Shown here: in pieces, positions 8,275-16,482 of the stretch
How the letters are laid out: every line of letters begins with the position of its first letter
Numbering within the stretch: position 1 is the first letter of the stretch
Assembly (NCBI RefSeq): GCF_900101745.1
Contig: NZ_FNAD01000014.1
Coordinates: forward strand, 1-64,000
DNA length: 64,000 bases
Reading direction: 5' to 3'
Source of the DNA: Glycomyces harbinensis
GTDB lineage: Bacteria > Actinomycetota > Actinomycetes > Mycobacteriales > Micromonosporaceae
The notes under the pieces: model-generated
Databases searched by the model: none
Seen by the model: only the letters and a program-made list of their open reading frames with translations
What the model was told of the DNA's origin: nothing
Program-made: the position numbers and the translations under genes

Positions 8275-8925
8275 ATGACCGTTTCCATCACTCCGAAGCA
8301 GTTCCACGAATCCGGCGGCGTCGACGACTGGCGGGTGCTGTGGTCGGTGGCGTTCGCGCTCTACCGCACGGGCGACTTCGCCACCGGCGTGCGGCTCGTG
8401 GCGGAGATCGGCCGTCTCGCCGAGGCCGCCGGTCACCATCCCGACCTGAACCTCCGCTCCGCCGTGCTCGAGGTCCGCCTGATCACCAAGGACCGCTGGT
8501 CGCTGACCGACACCGACCTCGAGCTGGCCCGGCAGATCTCCGCGGCGGCCGAGGCGCTCGGCGTCCGGGCCGACCCCGGCTCCACGCGCACCTGGGAGTT
8601 CGCGATCGACGCCCTCGACGTCGACAGGGTCCGGGCGTTCTGGTGCGCCGTGCTCGGCTACGAGACGGCCGGCGACTCCGGCATCGCCGATCCGGACGGG
8701 CTGTACCCGCCGGTCTACGTGCAGCAGATGGGCGTCATGCGGGAGGGCCGCAACCGCATCCACATCGATGTCGGCGTCCCGCACGAGCAGGCCGAGTCGC
8801 GCGTCGCCGCGGCGCTGGCCGCCGGCGGCAGGCTCGTCACCGACCGGTTCGCCCCGATGCACTGGACGCTCGCCGACCCCGAGGGCAACGAGGTGGACCT
8901 CGCCACCTGGGTCGGCCGCGACTGA
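8275..8925 (+). CDS. Fusion protein: pterin-4a-carbinolamine dehydratase-like domain + VOC/glyoxalase-like domain
   Basis: The 216-residue protein has two domains. Residues about 5-100 match the PCD/DCoH fold (DDWRVLWSVAFALYRTGDFATGVRLVAEI, AAGHHPDLNL, LEVRLITKD, SLTDTDLELARQI). The His-His-Pro of PCD is present, whereas the canonical TH..GGLT element is altered to TKDRWSLT, so dehydratase activity is uncertain. Residues about 105-216 form a VOC domain (EFAIDALDVDRVRAFWCAVLGYE, then NRIHIDVGVPHEQAESRV, ending WTLADPEGNEVDLATW) with possible metal-ligand His and Glu. The ATG at 8275 was chosen as the first Met in front of the PCD domain. Both halves are recognised families; the role of the fusion is unknown. 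Confidence 0.85.
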   Translation: MTVSITPKQFHESGGVDDWRVLWSVAFALYRTGDFATGVRLVAEIGRLAEAAGHHPDLNLRSAVLEVRLITKDRWSLTDTDLELARQISAAAEALGVRADPGSTRTWEFAIDALDVDRVRAFWCAVLGYETAGDSGIADPDGLYPPVYVQQMGVMREGRNRIHIDVGVPHEQAESRVAAALAAGGRLVTDRFAPMHWTLADPEGNEVDLATWVGRD

Positions 8926-8971
8926 GCGCGCTCCGCAGCCTTCCTCGAGCACAAGTGAGGACCGCGGACGG

Positions 8972-9763
8972 TCAACCCGGCCCGTCGGGCGTGGTGCCCA
9001 GGCCCCGGCGGATCGCCCTGGGCGAGGCGCCGAGCTCGTGGCGGCACGCCTTGTTGAACGCCTGGAGGTCGGCAATCCCCACCGAAGCCGCGATGGCGGG
9101 GATGGACAGGGTCGACTCGCGCAGCAGGTGCCCGGCGCGCTCGAGCCGGCGGCGCCGGATGTGGGCCACGACGGTGGCGCCGGTGGCCGTGCGGAAGAGC
9201 CTGGTGAGGTGGTTGTGCGAGACGCCCACCGCGGCGGCGACCTCCGGAACGGTGATCGGCAGCGGCAGGTGCTGCTCGATGTGGGCGAGGGCCGCGGTCA
9301 CCACCTGAGGATTGCCCGCACCGTTCTCCTGGTGCGGCAACCGGACGATGCGCCACAGCGCCGCCCACGCCTCGGCGGACGCCTGCGCCGGCGACTCCGG
9401 GGCGGCGGTGATGGCGCGCCGGAACATGTCCGCCAGCATCGGCGCCGCCGACCCGGCGTCCCGCATCGCCGGCGTCACGACCTCTTCCCCCCGCCCGCCC
9501 ATGCGGAGGTGGAGATAGAGGTGCTCGGACCGGCCCCGGTAGCGAAAGCGCGCCTCGACGCCGGCCGGGATGAGGCTGACGTGCCCCGGCCGGACCGCGT
9601 GCAAAGTGCCCCCGATCCACAGGTCGGCCTCGTAGTCGAACAGGTGCAGCTGCCACAGCTCGGGCAGCCGGAAGAGGTCCTCGGCGACGGTCAGGCCGTG
9701 CACTCCGATGCCGGCGCCCGTGACCCGCGGGGGCTCGTCCAGGTGAAGTCGAACGTTCTGCAC
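8972..9763 (-). CDS. AraC-family transcriptional regulator
   Basis: The protein has 263 residues with a GTG start. An N-terminal cupin-like AraC ligand domain (about 10-110, with LHLFDYEADLWIGGTLHAVRPGHVSLIPAG) is joined to two C-terminal helix-turn-helix motifs (about 165-260: VPEVAAAVGVSHNHLTRLF and IPAIAASVGIADLQAFNKA, closing with GASPRAIRR). It is divergent from a PhyH dioxygenase gene with only 70 bases between the starts, where two direct repeats lie, so it probably activates that operon in response to a small ligand. The ligand cannot be identified. Confidence 0.9.
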   Translation of the reverse strand: MQNVRLHLDEPPRVTGAGIGVHGLTVAEDLFRLPELWQLHLFDYEADLWIGGTLHAVRPGHVSLIPAGVEARFRYRGRSEHLYLHLRMGGRGEEVVTPAMRDAGSAAPMLADMFRRAITAAPESPAQASAEAWAALWRIVRLPHQENGAGNPQVVTAALAHIEQHLPLPITVPEVAAAVGVSHNHLTRLFRTATGATVVAHIRRRRLERAGHLLRESTLSIPAIAASVGIADLQAFNKACRHELGASPRAIRRGLGTTPDGPG

Positions 9764-9787
9764 AGTGAAAACCGACCACTAGTTGGT

Positions 9788-9820
9788 GATTACCTCCAAT
9801 TGCAAGGGGGAGATTACCTC
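9788..9820. promoter_or_regulatory. Direct repeats, candidate AraC-type activator site
   Basis: GATTACCTC occurs at 9788-9796 and again at 9812-9820, in direct orientation 24 bases apart. The second copy lies 13 bases before the dioxygenase ATG. Direct repeats about two helical turns apart are typical of AraC-family binding sites. Confidence 0.5.
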
Positions 9821-9833
9821 TTAGTCTCGTCGT

Positions 9834-10649
9834 ATGACAACCACCAAGTATCTACTGACCTCGGTCGAGATGGCACGGTTCGTCGCCAACGGCTTCCACC
9901 GGTTGGACGCGGTCGTGCCGGCCGAACTCAACGAGCGGGCCATCCCCGCCTTCGACGCCGGCCAGCAGCCCGGCGTCGCCTACGGCACCCCGGTGAAGGA
10001 CGCTTTCCCCGAAGGCTCGATCTCGCGGGAGCTCCTGGACCTCCCGGTCGTCGCCGGAGCCCTCCAGAGCCTCCTCGGCTCCGACCCCACGGTCGACCAC
10101 CACCACGTCCACGTGCGCGAGCCGCACGAAGGCGGCGCGCAGCCCCTCCACGGCGACGCCATCATCGACACCCGCATCGACGCGTTCGACGTGCAGCTCA
10201 TGTACTACCCCCAAGAGGTCACCACCGACATGGGCGGCACCCTCTCCGTCCCCGGGTCGCACCTGCGGCGCACCAACGAGTCCGACACCGGCCGCTACCA
10301 GAACCTCCGCGGCCAGACCCGCCTCACCTGCCCGCCCGGCACCGTCGTCCTGCTCCACCACGGCATCTGGCACGGCGGGCGCCGCAACGACTCCGACATC
10401 CGCCGCTACATGTACAAGATCCGCTTCAACCCGACCGTGCCGCAGGTGCGCACCTGGGACGTCGCCGACCTCGGCGACCCGGACGTCGCCCGGGAGCTCT
10501 CGGTCTTCCACCCCTGGAGCGAGCACGCCACCGCCCGCCTGGAGGTCTACAACCGCATCAAGATGTGGCGCGCACTCACCAACGACGCCTCGTTCGACAT
10601 CGACTACTGGGCGACCCGCGTCGCCAACCGCCCCGGGAGGGCCGCATGA
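9834..10649 (+). CDS. Phytanoyl-CoA dioxygenase (PhyH)-family Fe(II)/2-oxoglutarate oxygenase
   Basis: The 271-residue protein is of the double-stranded beta-helix PhyH family. The iron facial triad is visible as His106-x-Asp108 (LHGDAI) and His180 (GIWHGG), and Arg190 ten residues later (DSDIRRYMYKIRF) is positioned to bind 2-oxoglutarate. Actinobacterial relatives hydroxylate small metabolites as well as acyl-CoAs, so the substrate is open. No clear Shine-Dalgarno precedes the ATG. The stop overlaps the ATG of an 86-residue protein (ATGA), implying coupled expression. The divergent AraC gene and the repeats between them point to inducible control. Confidence 0.87.
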   Translation: MTTTKYLLTSVEMARFVANGFHRLDAVVPAELNERAIPAFDAGQQPGVAYGTPVKDAFPEGSISRELLDLPVVAGALQSLLGSDPTVDHHHVHVREPHEGGAQPLHGDAIIDTRIDAFDVQLMYYPQEVTTDMGGTLSVPGSHLRRTNESDTGRYQNLRGQTRLTCPPGTVVLLHHGIWHGGRRNDSDIRRYMYKIRFNPTVPQVRTWDVADLGDPDVARELSVFHPWSEHATARLEVYNRIKMWRALTNDASFDIDYWATRVANRPGRAA

Positions 10650-10906
10650 AGCAGCAAGTCCTCGTCCTCTACCTCAACACCTCCGCCCTCGACGCCGAAG
10701 TGCTGGCCTGGGCCAACTACGACGGCACCGGCCGGACCAACCCCACCACCGGCGACGGCGACGTGCCGCCCTACGAGACCGGAGTGGACGCCCTCAAGGA
10801 CGGCTGGCGGCTCTTCCAGGCCTCGCAGCTCATCCCGCCCTACCCCGGCCACGAGTACGACACCTCGTTCCTCAAGCACGAGTTCTGGTTCGAGAAGATC
10901 GAATAG
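10646..10906 (+). CDS. Small acidic/aromatic protein translationally coupled to the PhyH gene
   Basis: This 86-residue protein is not recognised. It starts MKQQVLVLYLNTSALDAEVL, has no signal peptide or membrane segment, and its C-terminal half is rich in aromatic residues (GWRLFQASQLIPPYPGHEY, then HEFWFEKIE). The start is fixed by the 4-base ATGA overlap with the dioxygenase stop and a GGGAGG ribosome site 6 bases upstream. Codon use (G/C third positions) supports a real gene. Coupling suggests a stoichiometric partner or accessory subunit of the oxygenase, which is inference. A strong 16-bp-stem terminator follows. Confidence 0.75.
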   Translation: MKQQVLVLYLNTSALDAEVLAWANYDGTGRTNPTTGDGDVPPYETGVDALKDGWRLFQASQLIPPYPGHEYDTSFLKHEFWFEKIE

Positions 10907-10916
10907 GCGAACCGAC

Positions 10917-10952
10917 GGCGGCCCCGGCGACGCGCGCGTCGCCGGGGCCGCC
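10917..10952. terminator. Bidirectional terminator between convergent genes
   Basis: A perfect 16-bp stem (GGCGGCCCCGGCGACG with its complement) closes a CGCG loop. It sits midway between the plus-strand dioxygenase operon (ends 10906) and the minus-strand sugar operon (ends 10968), so it can serve both. Confidence 0.85.
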
Positions 10953-10967
10953 TCGTGCCGATGCGGT

Positions 10968-13385
10968 CTACCCGAGGGTCCACCGCTGATTGGTCCCGCC
11001 GTTGCACCCCCACAGGATCACCTTCGTGCCGTTGGCGGTCGCCGCACCCGAGACGTCCAGGCACAGGCCGGAAGCGGCATTCGTGATGGTGCCGTCGGCA
11101 TTGCGGTTCCAACGCTGATTGGTCCCGCCGTGACACGACCAGATGATCACCTGCGTCCCGTTGGCACTGCCGCCGTTCGAAGCGTCCAGGCACTTGCGGT
11201 TCGCACCCGTATAGACGCTCAGCTCGCCGGCCGCCGAATAGGTCCACTGCTGGTTCGCGCCGGTCCAGCAGTCCCAGATCTGCACCTGCGTCCCGTTCAC
11301 CGTCGACTGGTTCGGCACGTCCAGGCACCGGTTCGCGGCCGCCGAACGCAATGTCCCGGTTCCGCTGCCGCCGCCGTCGCCCCCGTTCGGACCCGCGTCC
11401 TCGATGATCTGCGCGGCCGCGGCCGGGATCGACCCGGCGTTGAACGTCGTGTTGTTCCGCACGGTGTTGCCGCGCTGGCCGTCGACGAGCCCGGTGATCG
11501 CGCTGTTGGTGGTGTAGTTCCCGGTCACGGACATGTCGCCGGTGAGGTTGCTGTTCTGGTTGTTGGCATGGGCCCACTGGCCGTACGTGTTGCGGAAGAC
11601 GTTGCCGGTCAGGGCGAAGTACCGCGAGCCCTCGTCGAAGTACATCCCGAGCTGCCCGCTGTTCTCGCAGTAGTTCCCGCTGACGGTGCTGTTGGGGTGC
11701 GCCGACAGCGAGTAGATGCACCCGGCGTCGAACAGCGTCTCCACGACATTGCGGACGTGGTTGCCCGTGACGTGGACGTTCTGCGAGGTCGTCGCCGTCT
11801 GGTAGATCGGCTGGAAGTCGTACAGGCCCCGGCTCAAGTACTCGGGGCTGCCGCCGGGATCGTTGGCGCCCCAGCCGAATCCGACGTTGATGCCGCTGTA
11901 GGGCATGTCGGACACGTAGTTGTGGTCGATCGTGAGCCGGGTGGCGTAGGTCCCCAGGATCGCGGCGTGGTCGAGGTACTCCAGCGCGGTGTCGTGGACG
12001 CTGTTGTCGCTGATCACGATGTCGCTGTTGAGCATCCGGGAGTCGGACGGGTGGTGCGCGTCGGGGCGCACCCCGCCCACCACGATGCCGCCGCCCGCGC
12101 TGGCGGTGAAGGTGTTGCCGGTGACGAGGATGTTCTTGGCGCCGAGTCCGACGCCGGTGCTGTGCGCGTTGGCGTCGTTGCCGATGCCCAGGCCCACCGA
12201 ACCGAGGTTGGTGAACGTGTTGTCGGCGAACGTGATCCCGTCGGCGGCCGAGACCTGCACGGCGGCGGGCGTCTGCGCCCAGCCGTTGCGGGCGGCCTCG
12301 AAGCCGCGGCAGCCGGACCGGCACGAGGTGAACGCGTCGGAGGGGCGGTTCGCCTGGACGCCGGTGATGAAGGTGCCCGTCTGCTGGTTCGCGTAGCCGT
12401 TGTTCGACCCCGGGTCGAGCCACGAGGTGCCGGTGAAGGCGAGCCCGGTGAACTCGAGTGCGCGGACGGGCTGGTCGTAGGTGCCGCCGACCTCGATCAG
12501 GGTCTCCAGCCGCGGCAGCTCGACCTTCGCGTTCGCCATGTTCTGCCCGGAGAGCGGCTTGTAGTAGAGCCGCCCGGCGCTCGTGTCGAGGTACCACTCG
12601 CCGGCCTGGTCGAGGAACCGCTTGGAGTTGAGCAGGAAGAACTGCGGGTTGCGGAACGGGTTCTGGATCGCGTCGTACCCGTAGGTGTTGTTGTTCCAGG
12701 CCGGCTGCTGCATGGTCACCGTGCGCCCGCTGATGCTCTCGACCGGCGCGAACCGGTTGGTGAACGACAGCAGGGCCTGGAGTTCGATGCGCTGCTTGCT
12801 CGGCAGCGACGCCAGGTAGTCGAAGTTCCCGTTGTTGAGCGTGAACCCGGTGGCGTTGAGCGTCATGTCCGAGGGCGCGATGCCCGTGCGCGCACGCTGC
12901 GCCTGGACGCCGTCCACATAGAGCTGCCGGGTGTCGAAGCCGGTGCCGACGTCGGCCCGGTAGATCCCGGTCGCGGCGTCGTCGAGGACCCAGCCGGTGA
13001 CGGCCTGGGCTCCGGTGACGACCGGTTCGGCCCCGTCCGCGGCCTGCCAGGTCACGGTGTGGCCGTTGCGGCCGGAGTCGTTCGCGTTGAACCGCAGCGG
13101 GGCGCTGAGCCGGTAGGTCCCGTCCATGAGGGTGACGGTGACGTCGCCGTCGCCCGCGGCGGCGGCCTGCCGGGCGAGCTCCTGCGCCTTGGTCAGGGTC
13201 TTGAGCGGCTGGCCGGAGGTGCCGGTGTTGTTGTCGTTGCCGGTGGGGGAGACGTAGATGTCGTGCGCGGTCTGCGCGTGTGCCGGGGACGCGCCGGGGC
13301 CGGCGAGGGCTCCGGTCACCGCGAGGAGGAGGGCCGCCGCGAGGGCGTGGACGCGGGGGAGGCGTCCGGGGGGTGAATGCCGCAT
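10968..13385 (-). CDS. Secreted right-handed beta-helix glycosidase (GH141-like) with C-terminal CBM13
   Basis: The product has 805 residues. A signal peptide ends near SPAHAQ (about residue 38). The N-terminal part (DIYVSPTGNDNNTGTS, then PVVTGAQAVTGW) and the long run of beta-helix turns (ITFADNTFTNLG, ILVTGNTFTASAGGGIVVGG, IVISDNSVHDTA, NVHVTGNHVRNVVETLFDAG) resemble GH141-type beta-helix glycosidases; that family assignment is moderate. A Gly-rich linker (GGDGGGSGTG) precedes a ricin-B CBM13 (about 680-805) with three QxW repeats (NQQW, NQRW, NQRW). It is the last gene of a minus-strand unit with an ABC importer and an enolase-superfamily enzyme, 31 bases after the latter, so it likely releases the sugar or sugar acid that they import and convert. 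Confidence 0.8.
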   Translation of the reverse strand: MRHSPPGRLPRVHALAAALLLAVTGALAGPGASPAHAQTAHDIYVSPTGNDNNTGTSGQPLKTLTKAQELARQAAAAGDGDVTVTLMDGTYRLSAPLRFNANDSGRNGHTVTWQAADGAEPVVTGAQAVTGWVLDDAATGIYRADVGTGFDTRQLYVDGVQAQRARTGIAPSDMTLNATGFTLNNGNFDYLASLPSKQRIELQALLSFTNRFAPVESISGRTVTMQQPAWNNNTYGYDAIQNPFRNPQFFLLNSKRFLDQAGEWYLDTSAGRLYYKPLSGQNMANAKVELPRLETLIEVGGTYDQPVRALEFTGLAFTGTSWLDPGSNNGYANQQTGTFITGVQANRPSDAFTSCRSGCRGFEAARNGWAQTPAAVQVSAADGITFADNTFTNLGSVGLGIGNDANAHSTGVGLGAKNILVTGNTFTASAGGGIVVGGVRPDAHHPSDSRMLNSDIVISDNSVHDTALEYLDHAAILGTYATRLTIDHNYVSDMPYSGINVGFGWGANDPGGSPEYLSRGLYDFQPIYQTATTSQNVHVTGNHVRNVVETLFDAGCIYSLSAHPNSTVSGNYCENSGQLGMYFDEGSRYFALTGNVFRNTYGQWAHANNQNSNLTGDMSVTGNYTTNSAITGLVDGQRGNTVRNNTTFNAGSIPAAAAQIIEDAGPNGGDGGGSGTGTLRSAAANRCLDVPNQSTVNGTQVQIWDCWTGANQQWTYSAAGELSVYTGANRKCLDASNGGSANGTQVIIWSCHGGTNQRWNRNADGTITNAASGLCLDVSGAATANGTKVILWGCNGGTNQRWTLG

Positions 13386-13416
13386 TGCATTCCCTTTCCG
13401 TTGTCGGTGAGGCGCT

Positions 13417-14658
13417 TCAGTGCTCGGTGGCGGGTACGCGCCGGTCGGAGGGCGGTGCCTCGGTGTCCGCCCGCTCTCGGCGCGTAGGGGATCGGTCGGT
13501 CTCGGTGGTCGGCTGCGTGGTCGCGAACAGGCGCAGCCCGGCGCGTTCGGGGCGCACGCCCGGTCCTTCGGGCTTCACGGGGCGCGGGCGCAGGCCCAGC
13601 TCGGCGATGGACTCCTCGAAGACGGTGAGGCCCAGGCCGGGGGCGTCGCCGAGGATGAAGGCCCCGTCCTCGATGTCGAGGTCGGCGGCGATCCCGACGG
13701 GCGGCCGCAGGTCCTGCAGTTCGCTGACGAGGTGGTTGGGCACGGAGGTCGCGGCGTGCAGCAGTCCCACGGGGATGTTGCCGATCGGGCTGACCGGGAG
13801 GTCGTGCGCGTGGGCGAGCGCTGCGACGCGCAGGAAGTGGGTGATGCCGCCGACGGCGGCCGTCTGGACGATGTCGAGTCCGCCGGCCCTGAGGAGCGGG
13901 CGGAACTGCTCCAGCCCGGTGAGGTTCTCCCCGCTCGCCACCGCCGCATTCACACCATTGTGGACGGCGGCCATGCCCTCGGCGTCCCAGCGCCGCACCG
14001 GCTCCTCGATCCAGGTGAGGTCCACGGTGCGCTCGAGTTCGCGCACGTGGCGGACCGCCTGCTTGCGCGACCAGGTCTCGTTCGCGTCGAGCATGAGGCT
14101 CGGCCTCGCGCCGCCGCCGGCCTCGGCCAGCACCTCCCGCACCAGTGACAGCCGGTGCCGGTCCTGTTCGACGTCCATGCCGCCCTTGAGCTTCGCCGCC
14201 CGCAGGCCGCGTTCGGCGTAGAGGCCGTAGGCCGCGACGAGCTCATCGTCGCCGAGGCCGATGTCGAGCCCCGACGCGTAGGCGGGCACGACCCGGTCGC
14301 GCCCGCCGAGGAACCGCCAGAGCGGTTCGTCGGCGGCCTGCGCCTTGATGTCCCACAACGCGGTGTCGAGCGCTCCGACCGTCGCGAACACCGCGCCCGC
14401 GTGCCCAGCCTTGAAGGCGTACCGCAGCATCCGGTCGTACAGCGCGGTCACGCTCCGGGGGTCCTCGCCCTCGATCGCGGCGAAGACGCCCGCGACCTCC
14501 ACGTGCGATCCCAGTCCGACGCCGGTGATGCCCTCGTCGGTGTCCACCAGGACGACCGGGAGGACGGTGACGCCGTCGGCCAGGACGCCGTTGGCGTCGC
14601 CGACGGGCCGCGCCCATTCCTGGATCGTCGTCAGCGTCCGGTAGCCGGTGATCCGCAT
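13417..14658 (-). CDS. Enolase-superfamily enzyme (mandelate racemase/muconate lactonizing type)
   Basis: The protein has 413 residues. The N-terminal capping domain and (beta/alpha)7 barrel are recognisable. KxK catalytic lysines are Lys156 and Lys158 (AKLKGG); metal ligands are Asp191 (MLDANE), Glu218 (WIEEP) and Glu244 (SGEN). The place where mandelate racemase and sugar-acid dehydratases keep the Asp of the His-Asp dyad reads VQTAAVGGIT, and the following barrel end reads PVSPIGNIP without His, so the dyad seems absent. That leaves a one-base KxK mechanism (epimerase, lactonase or dehydratase). About 40 charged residues extend the C-terminus. It lies one base after a sugar ABC permease, suggesting that it processes the imported sugar or acid. 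Confidence 0.85.
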   Translation of the reverse strand: MRITGYRTLTTIQEWARPVGDANGVLADGVTVLPVVLVDTDEGITGVGLGSHVEVAGVFAAIEGEDPRSVTALYDRMLRYAFKAGHAGAVFATVGALDTALWDIKAQAADEPLWRFLGGRDRVVPAYASGLDIGLGDDELVAAYGLYAERGLRAAKLKGGMDVEQDRHRLSLVREVLAEAGGGARPSLMLDANETWSRKQAVRHVRELERTVDLTWIEEPVRRWDAEGMAAVHNGVNAAVASGENLTGLEQFRPLLRAGGLDIVQTAAVGGITHFLRVAALAHAHDLPVSPIGNIPVGLLHAATSVPNHLVSELQDLRPPVGIAADLDIEDGAFILGDAPGLGLTVFEESIAELGLRPRPVKPEGPGVRPERAGLRLFATTQPTTETDRSPTRRERADTEAPPSDRRVPATEH

Positions 14659-14659
14659 G

Positions 14660-15487
14660 TCATCCCTTCGTGGAACCGGCGGTGACGCCGGAGGCGATCT
14701 GCCGCTGGAAGAACAGGTAGAGCACGAGCACGGGCACCGCCGCGATGAGCACGCCCCCGGCGAAGGTCGGGATGTCCGCCGAGTACTGGCCGCGCAGCGA
14801 GGTCACGCCGACCATCAGGGTGCGGTGCTCGGCCGAGGGCATCATGAGCAGCGCGATGAGCACGTCGTTCCAGCAGAACAGGGCGTTGAGGATGCCCACC
14901 GAGAGCAGGGCCGGCCGGCCCAGCGGCAGCATGATCCGCCCGTAGACCCCGTACGTCGAGTTGCCGTCGATCCGGGCCGCGTCGATGATCTCGGCCGGTA
15001 TGCCGCTGTAATAGCTGGTCATCAGGAAGACCGTGAACGGCAGGAACTGCGCGACGTAGGCCAGGATCAGCCCGGGGTAGGTGTCGATGAGCCCGGTCTG
15101 CCCCATGGTGCGGGCGAGCGGGACCATGATGACCTGGAACGGGATGAACAGCGCCGCGAGGCAGCCGAGGAACAGCGCGCGCGAGCCCCGGAACCGCAAC
15201 TGGCTCAACGCGAACCCTGCCATCGATCCGAACAGGAGCAGCAGCGCGACCGAGCCGGTGACCACGATGAGCGAATTGGTGAGGTAGCGGCCCATGTCGG
15301 CGCTGCCCCAGGCGGTGGCGAAGGCGTCCCAGCGCAGCGCCTCGGCGGGGGAGAAGCGGTCGAGGACGTACTCGTGCCGGGTCTTCATGGCGACGTTGGC
15401 GGTGAACACGAGCGGGTATATGGTGGCGATCGCCAAGGCCGCCATGGGAACGGCGACGAGCCATCTGCCGGCGCGGACCGGTGCCAT
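14660..15487 (-). CDS. Carbohydrate ABC transporter permease (MalG-type, CUT1)
   Basis: The 275-residue inner-membrane subunit has about six membrane segments. The EAA loop contacting the ATPase is IPAEIIDAARIDGNSTYGVYGRIMLPLGRPAL. The N-terminal part (YPLVFTANVAMKTRHEYV) and the short C-terminal tail are typical of MalG homologues. The ATG shares one base with the upstream permease's TGA stop; the long open frame that continues upstream is a shadow. It forms a heterodimer with the next permease. No ATPase gene is present in the operon, so a shared MsiK-like ATPase elsewhere is expected, as for most actinobacterial CUT1 importers. Confidence 0.92.
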   Translation of the reverse strand: MAPVRAGRWLVAVPMAALAIATIYPLVFTANVAMKTRHEYVLDRFSPAEALRWDAFATAWGSADMGRYLTNSLIVVTGSVALLLLFGSMAGFALSQLRFRGSRALFLGCLAALFIPFQVIMVPLARTMGQTGLIDTYPGLILAYVAQFLPFTVFLMTSYYSGIPAEIIDAARIDGNSTYGVYGRIMLPLGRPALLSVGILNALFCWNDVLIALLMMPSAEHRTLMVGVTSLRGQYSADIPTFAGGVLIAAVPVLVLYLFFQRQIASGVTAGSTKG

Positions 15488-16479
15488 CAGTCCTCCCTTC
15501 CGGAGCGTCGGAGGATGGCCAGTTGCAGCAGCCCGACCGCGAGCATCACGCAGAAGAGCACTGTGGACGCGGCCGAGGCGAGCGCCGGGCGGCTCATCTG
15601 GCCCTGCTGGAACCAGATGTAGTACTCCGGCAGGTAGGTCGAGCCTTCCGGTCCGCCGCCGGTCATGACGTAGATCAGGCCGAACATCGAGGTCAGCATC
15701 CCGATCATGGTGGTGACGACGACGAACTGGATCGTGCGCGAGAGCCCGGGGACGATCACGTGCCGGATCACGCGCGGCAGTGAAGCCCCGTCGACGCGGG
15801 CGGCGTCGATGAGCGAGGCGTCGAGCGTGGCGAACCCGGCGAGGAACACCACCAGCGCCATCCCGAACGTCGCCCAGACGTGGACGGCGACGACGGCGTA
15901 GATCGCGACGCCGGGGTCGCCGAGCCAGTCGACCGGGCCGAGCCCGACGGCGCCGAGCAGGGCGTTGGCGGGCCCGTCGAAGGCGAGCAGCAGGTTGAAG
16001 ATCGCGCCGATGATGACCGGGGACAGCACGGCGGGGAAGAAGTAGACGCTCCGGTAGACCCGGTGCCCGGGCACGCGCAGGTAGATGAACGTCGCCAGGA
16101 GACCCGGGATCAGCACGGCCACAGGGAGCAGCAGCACGAGCAGGCCCACGTTCCGCATGGACTCGGTGAACAGCGGGTCGTCGAACAGGATCGCGTAGTT
16201 GTCCCATCCGACGGCCTGGCCGTTGCGGTCGCCGTCGCCGGTGAAGGAGAAGTTGACGCCGAGCGCGAGCGGATACAGCCGCAGGCCGGCGATGACGAGG
16301 ACCGCGGGCGCCACGAGGACGTAGGGGGCGAGGCGTTCGGCGAGGGGGCGGCGGCGCGCCCTCCCGCGCCGAGGCCCCCGCGCCTGCCGGTGCGCCGCCA
16401 CGGGTGCGGTCGCCTCGGCGGGCCCGACCACGGCGGTCCCGGCCGAGGGCGGCGGACTGCCGGTCTCTTTCTCGAGCAC
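15487..16479 (-). CDS. Carbohydrate ABC transporter permease (MalF-type, CUT1)
   Basis: The 330-residue permease has an N-terminal cytoplasmic Ala/Pro/Arg-rich extension (about 50 residues) and six membrane segments. The EAA motif reads LDASLIDAARVDGASLPRVIRHVIVPGLSRT. The pattern YVLVAPAVLVIAGLRLYPLALGV at TM1 is typical of UgpA/MalF-like sugar permeases. It sits between the solute-binding lipoprotein (3-base gap) and the MalG-type permease (one-base overlap), so the three are co-translated. Confidence 0.92.
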   Translation of the reverse strand: MLEKETGSPPPSAGTAVVGPAEATAPVAAHRQARGPRRGRARRRPLAERLAPYVLVAPAVLVIAGLRLYPLALGVNFSFTGDGDRNGQAVGWDNYAILFDDPLFTESMRNVGLLVLLLPVAVLIPGLLATFIYLRVPGHRVYRSVYFFPAVLSPVIIGAIFNLLLAFDGPANALLGAVGLGPVDWLGDPGVAIYAVVAVHVWATFGMALVVFLAGFATLDASLIDAARVDGASLPRVIRHVIVPGLSRTIQFVVVTTMIGMLTSMFGLIYVMTGGGPEGSTYLPEYYIWFQQGQMSRPALASAASTVLFCVMLAVGLLQLAILRRSGRED

Positions 16480-16482
16480 GGC

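Noticed and set aside
11130-13376. 748-residue plus-strand frame opposite the beta-helix enzyme
   Set aside because: Val/Gly/Arg-rich antisense shadow. The minus strand has a signal peptide, beta-helix repeats and CBM13.
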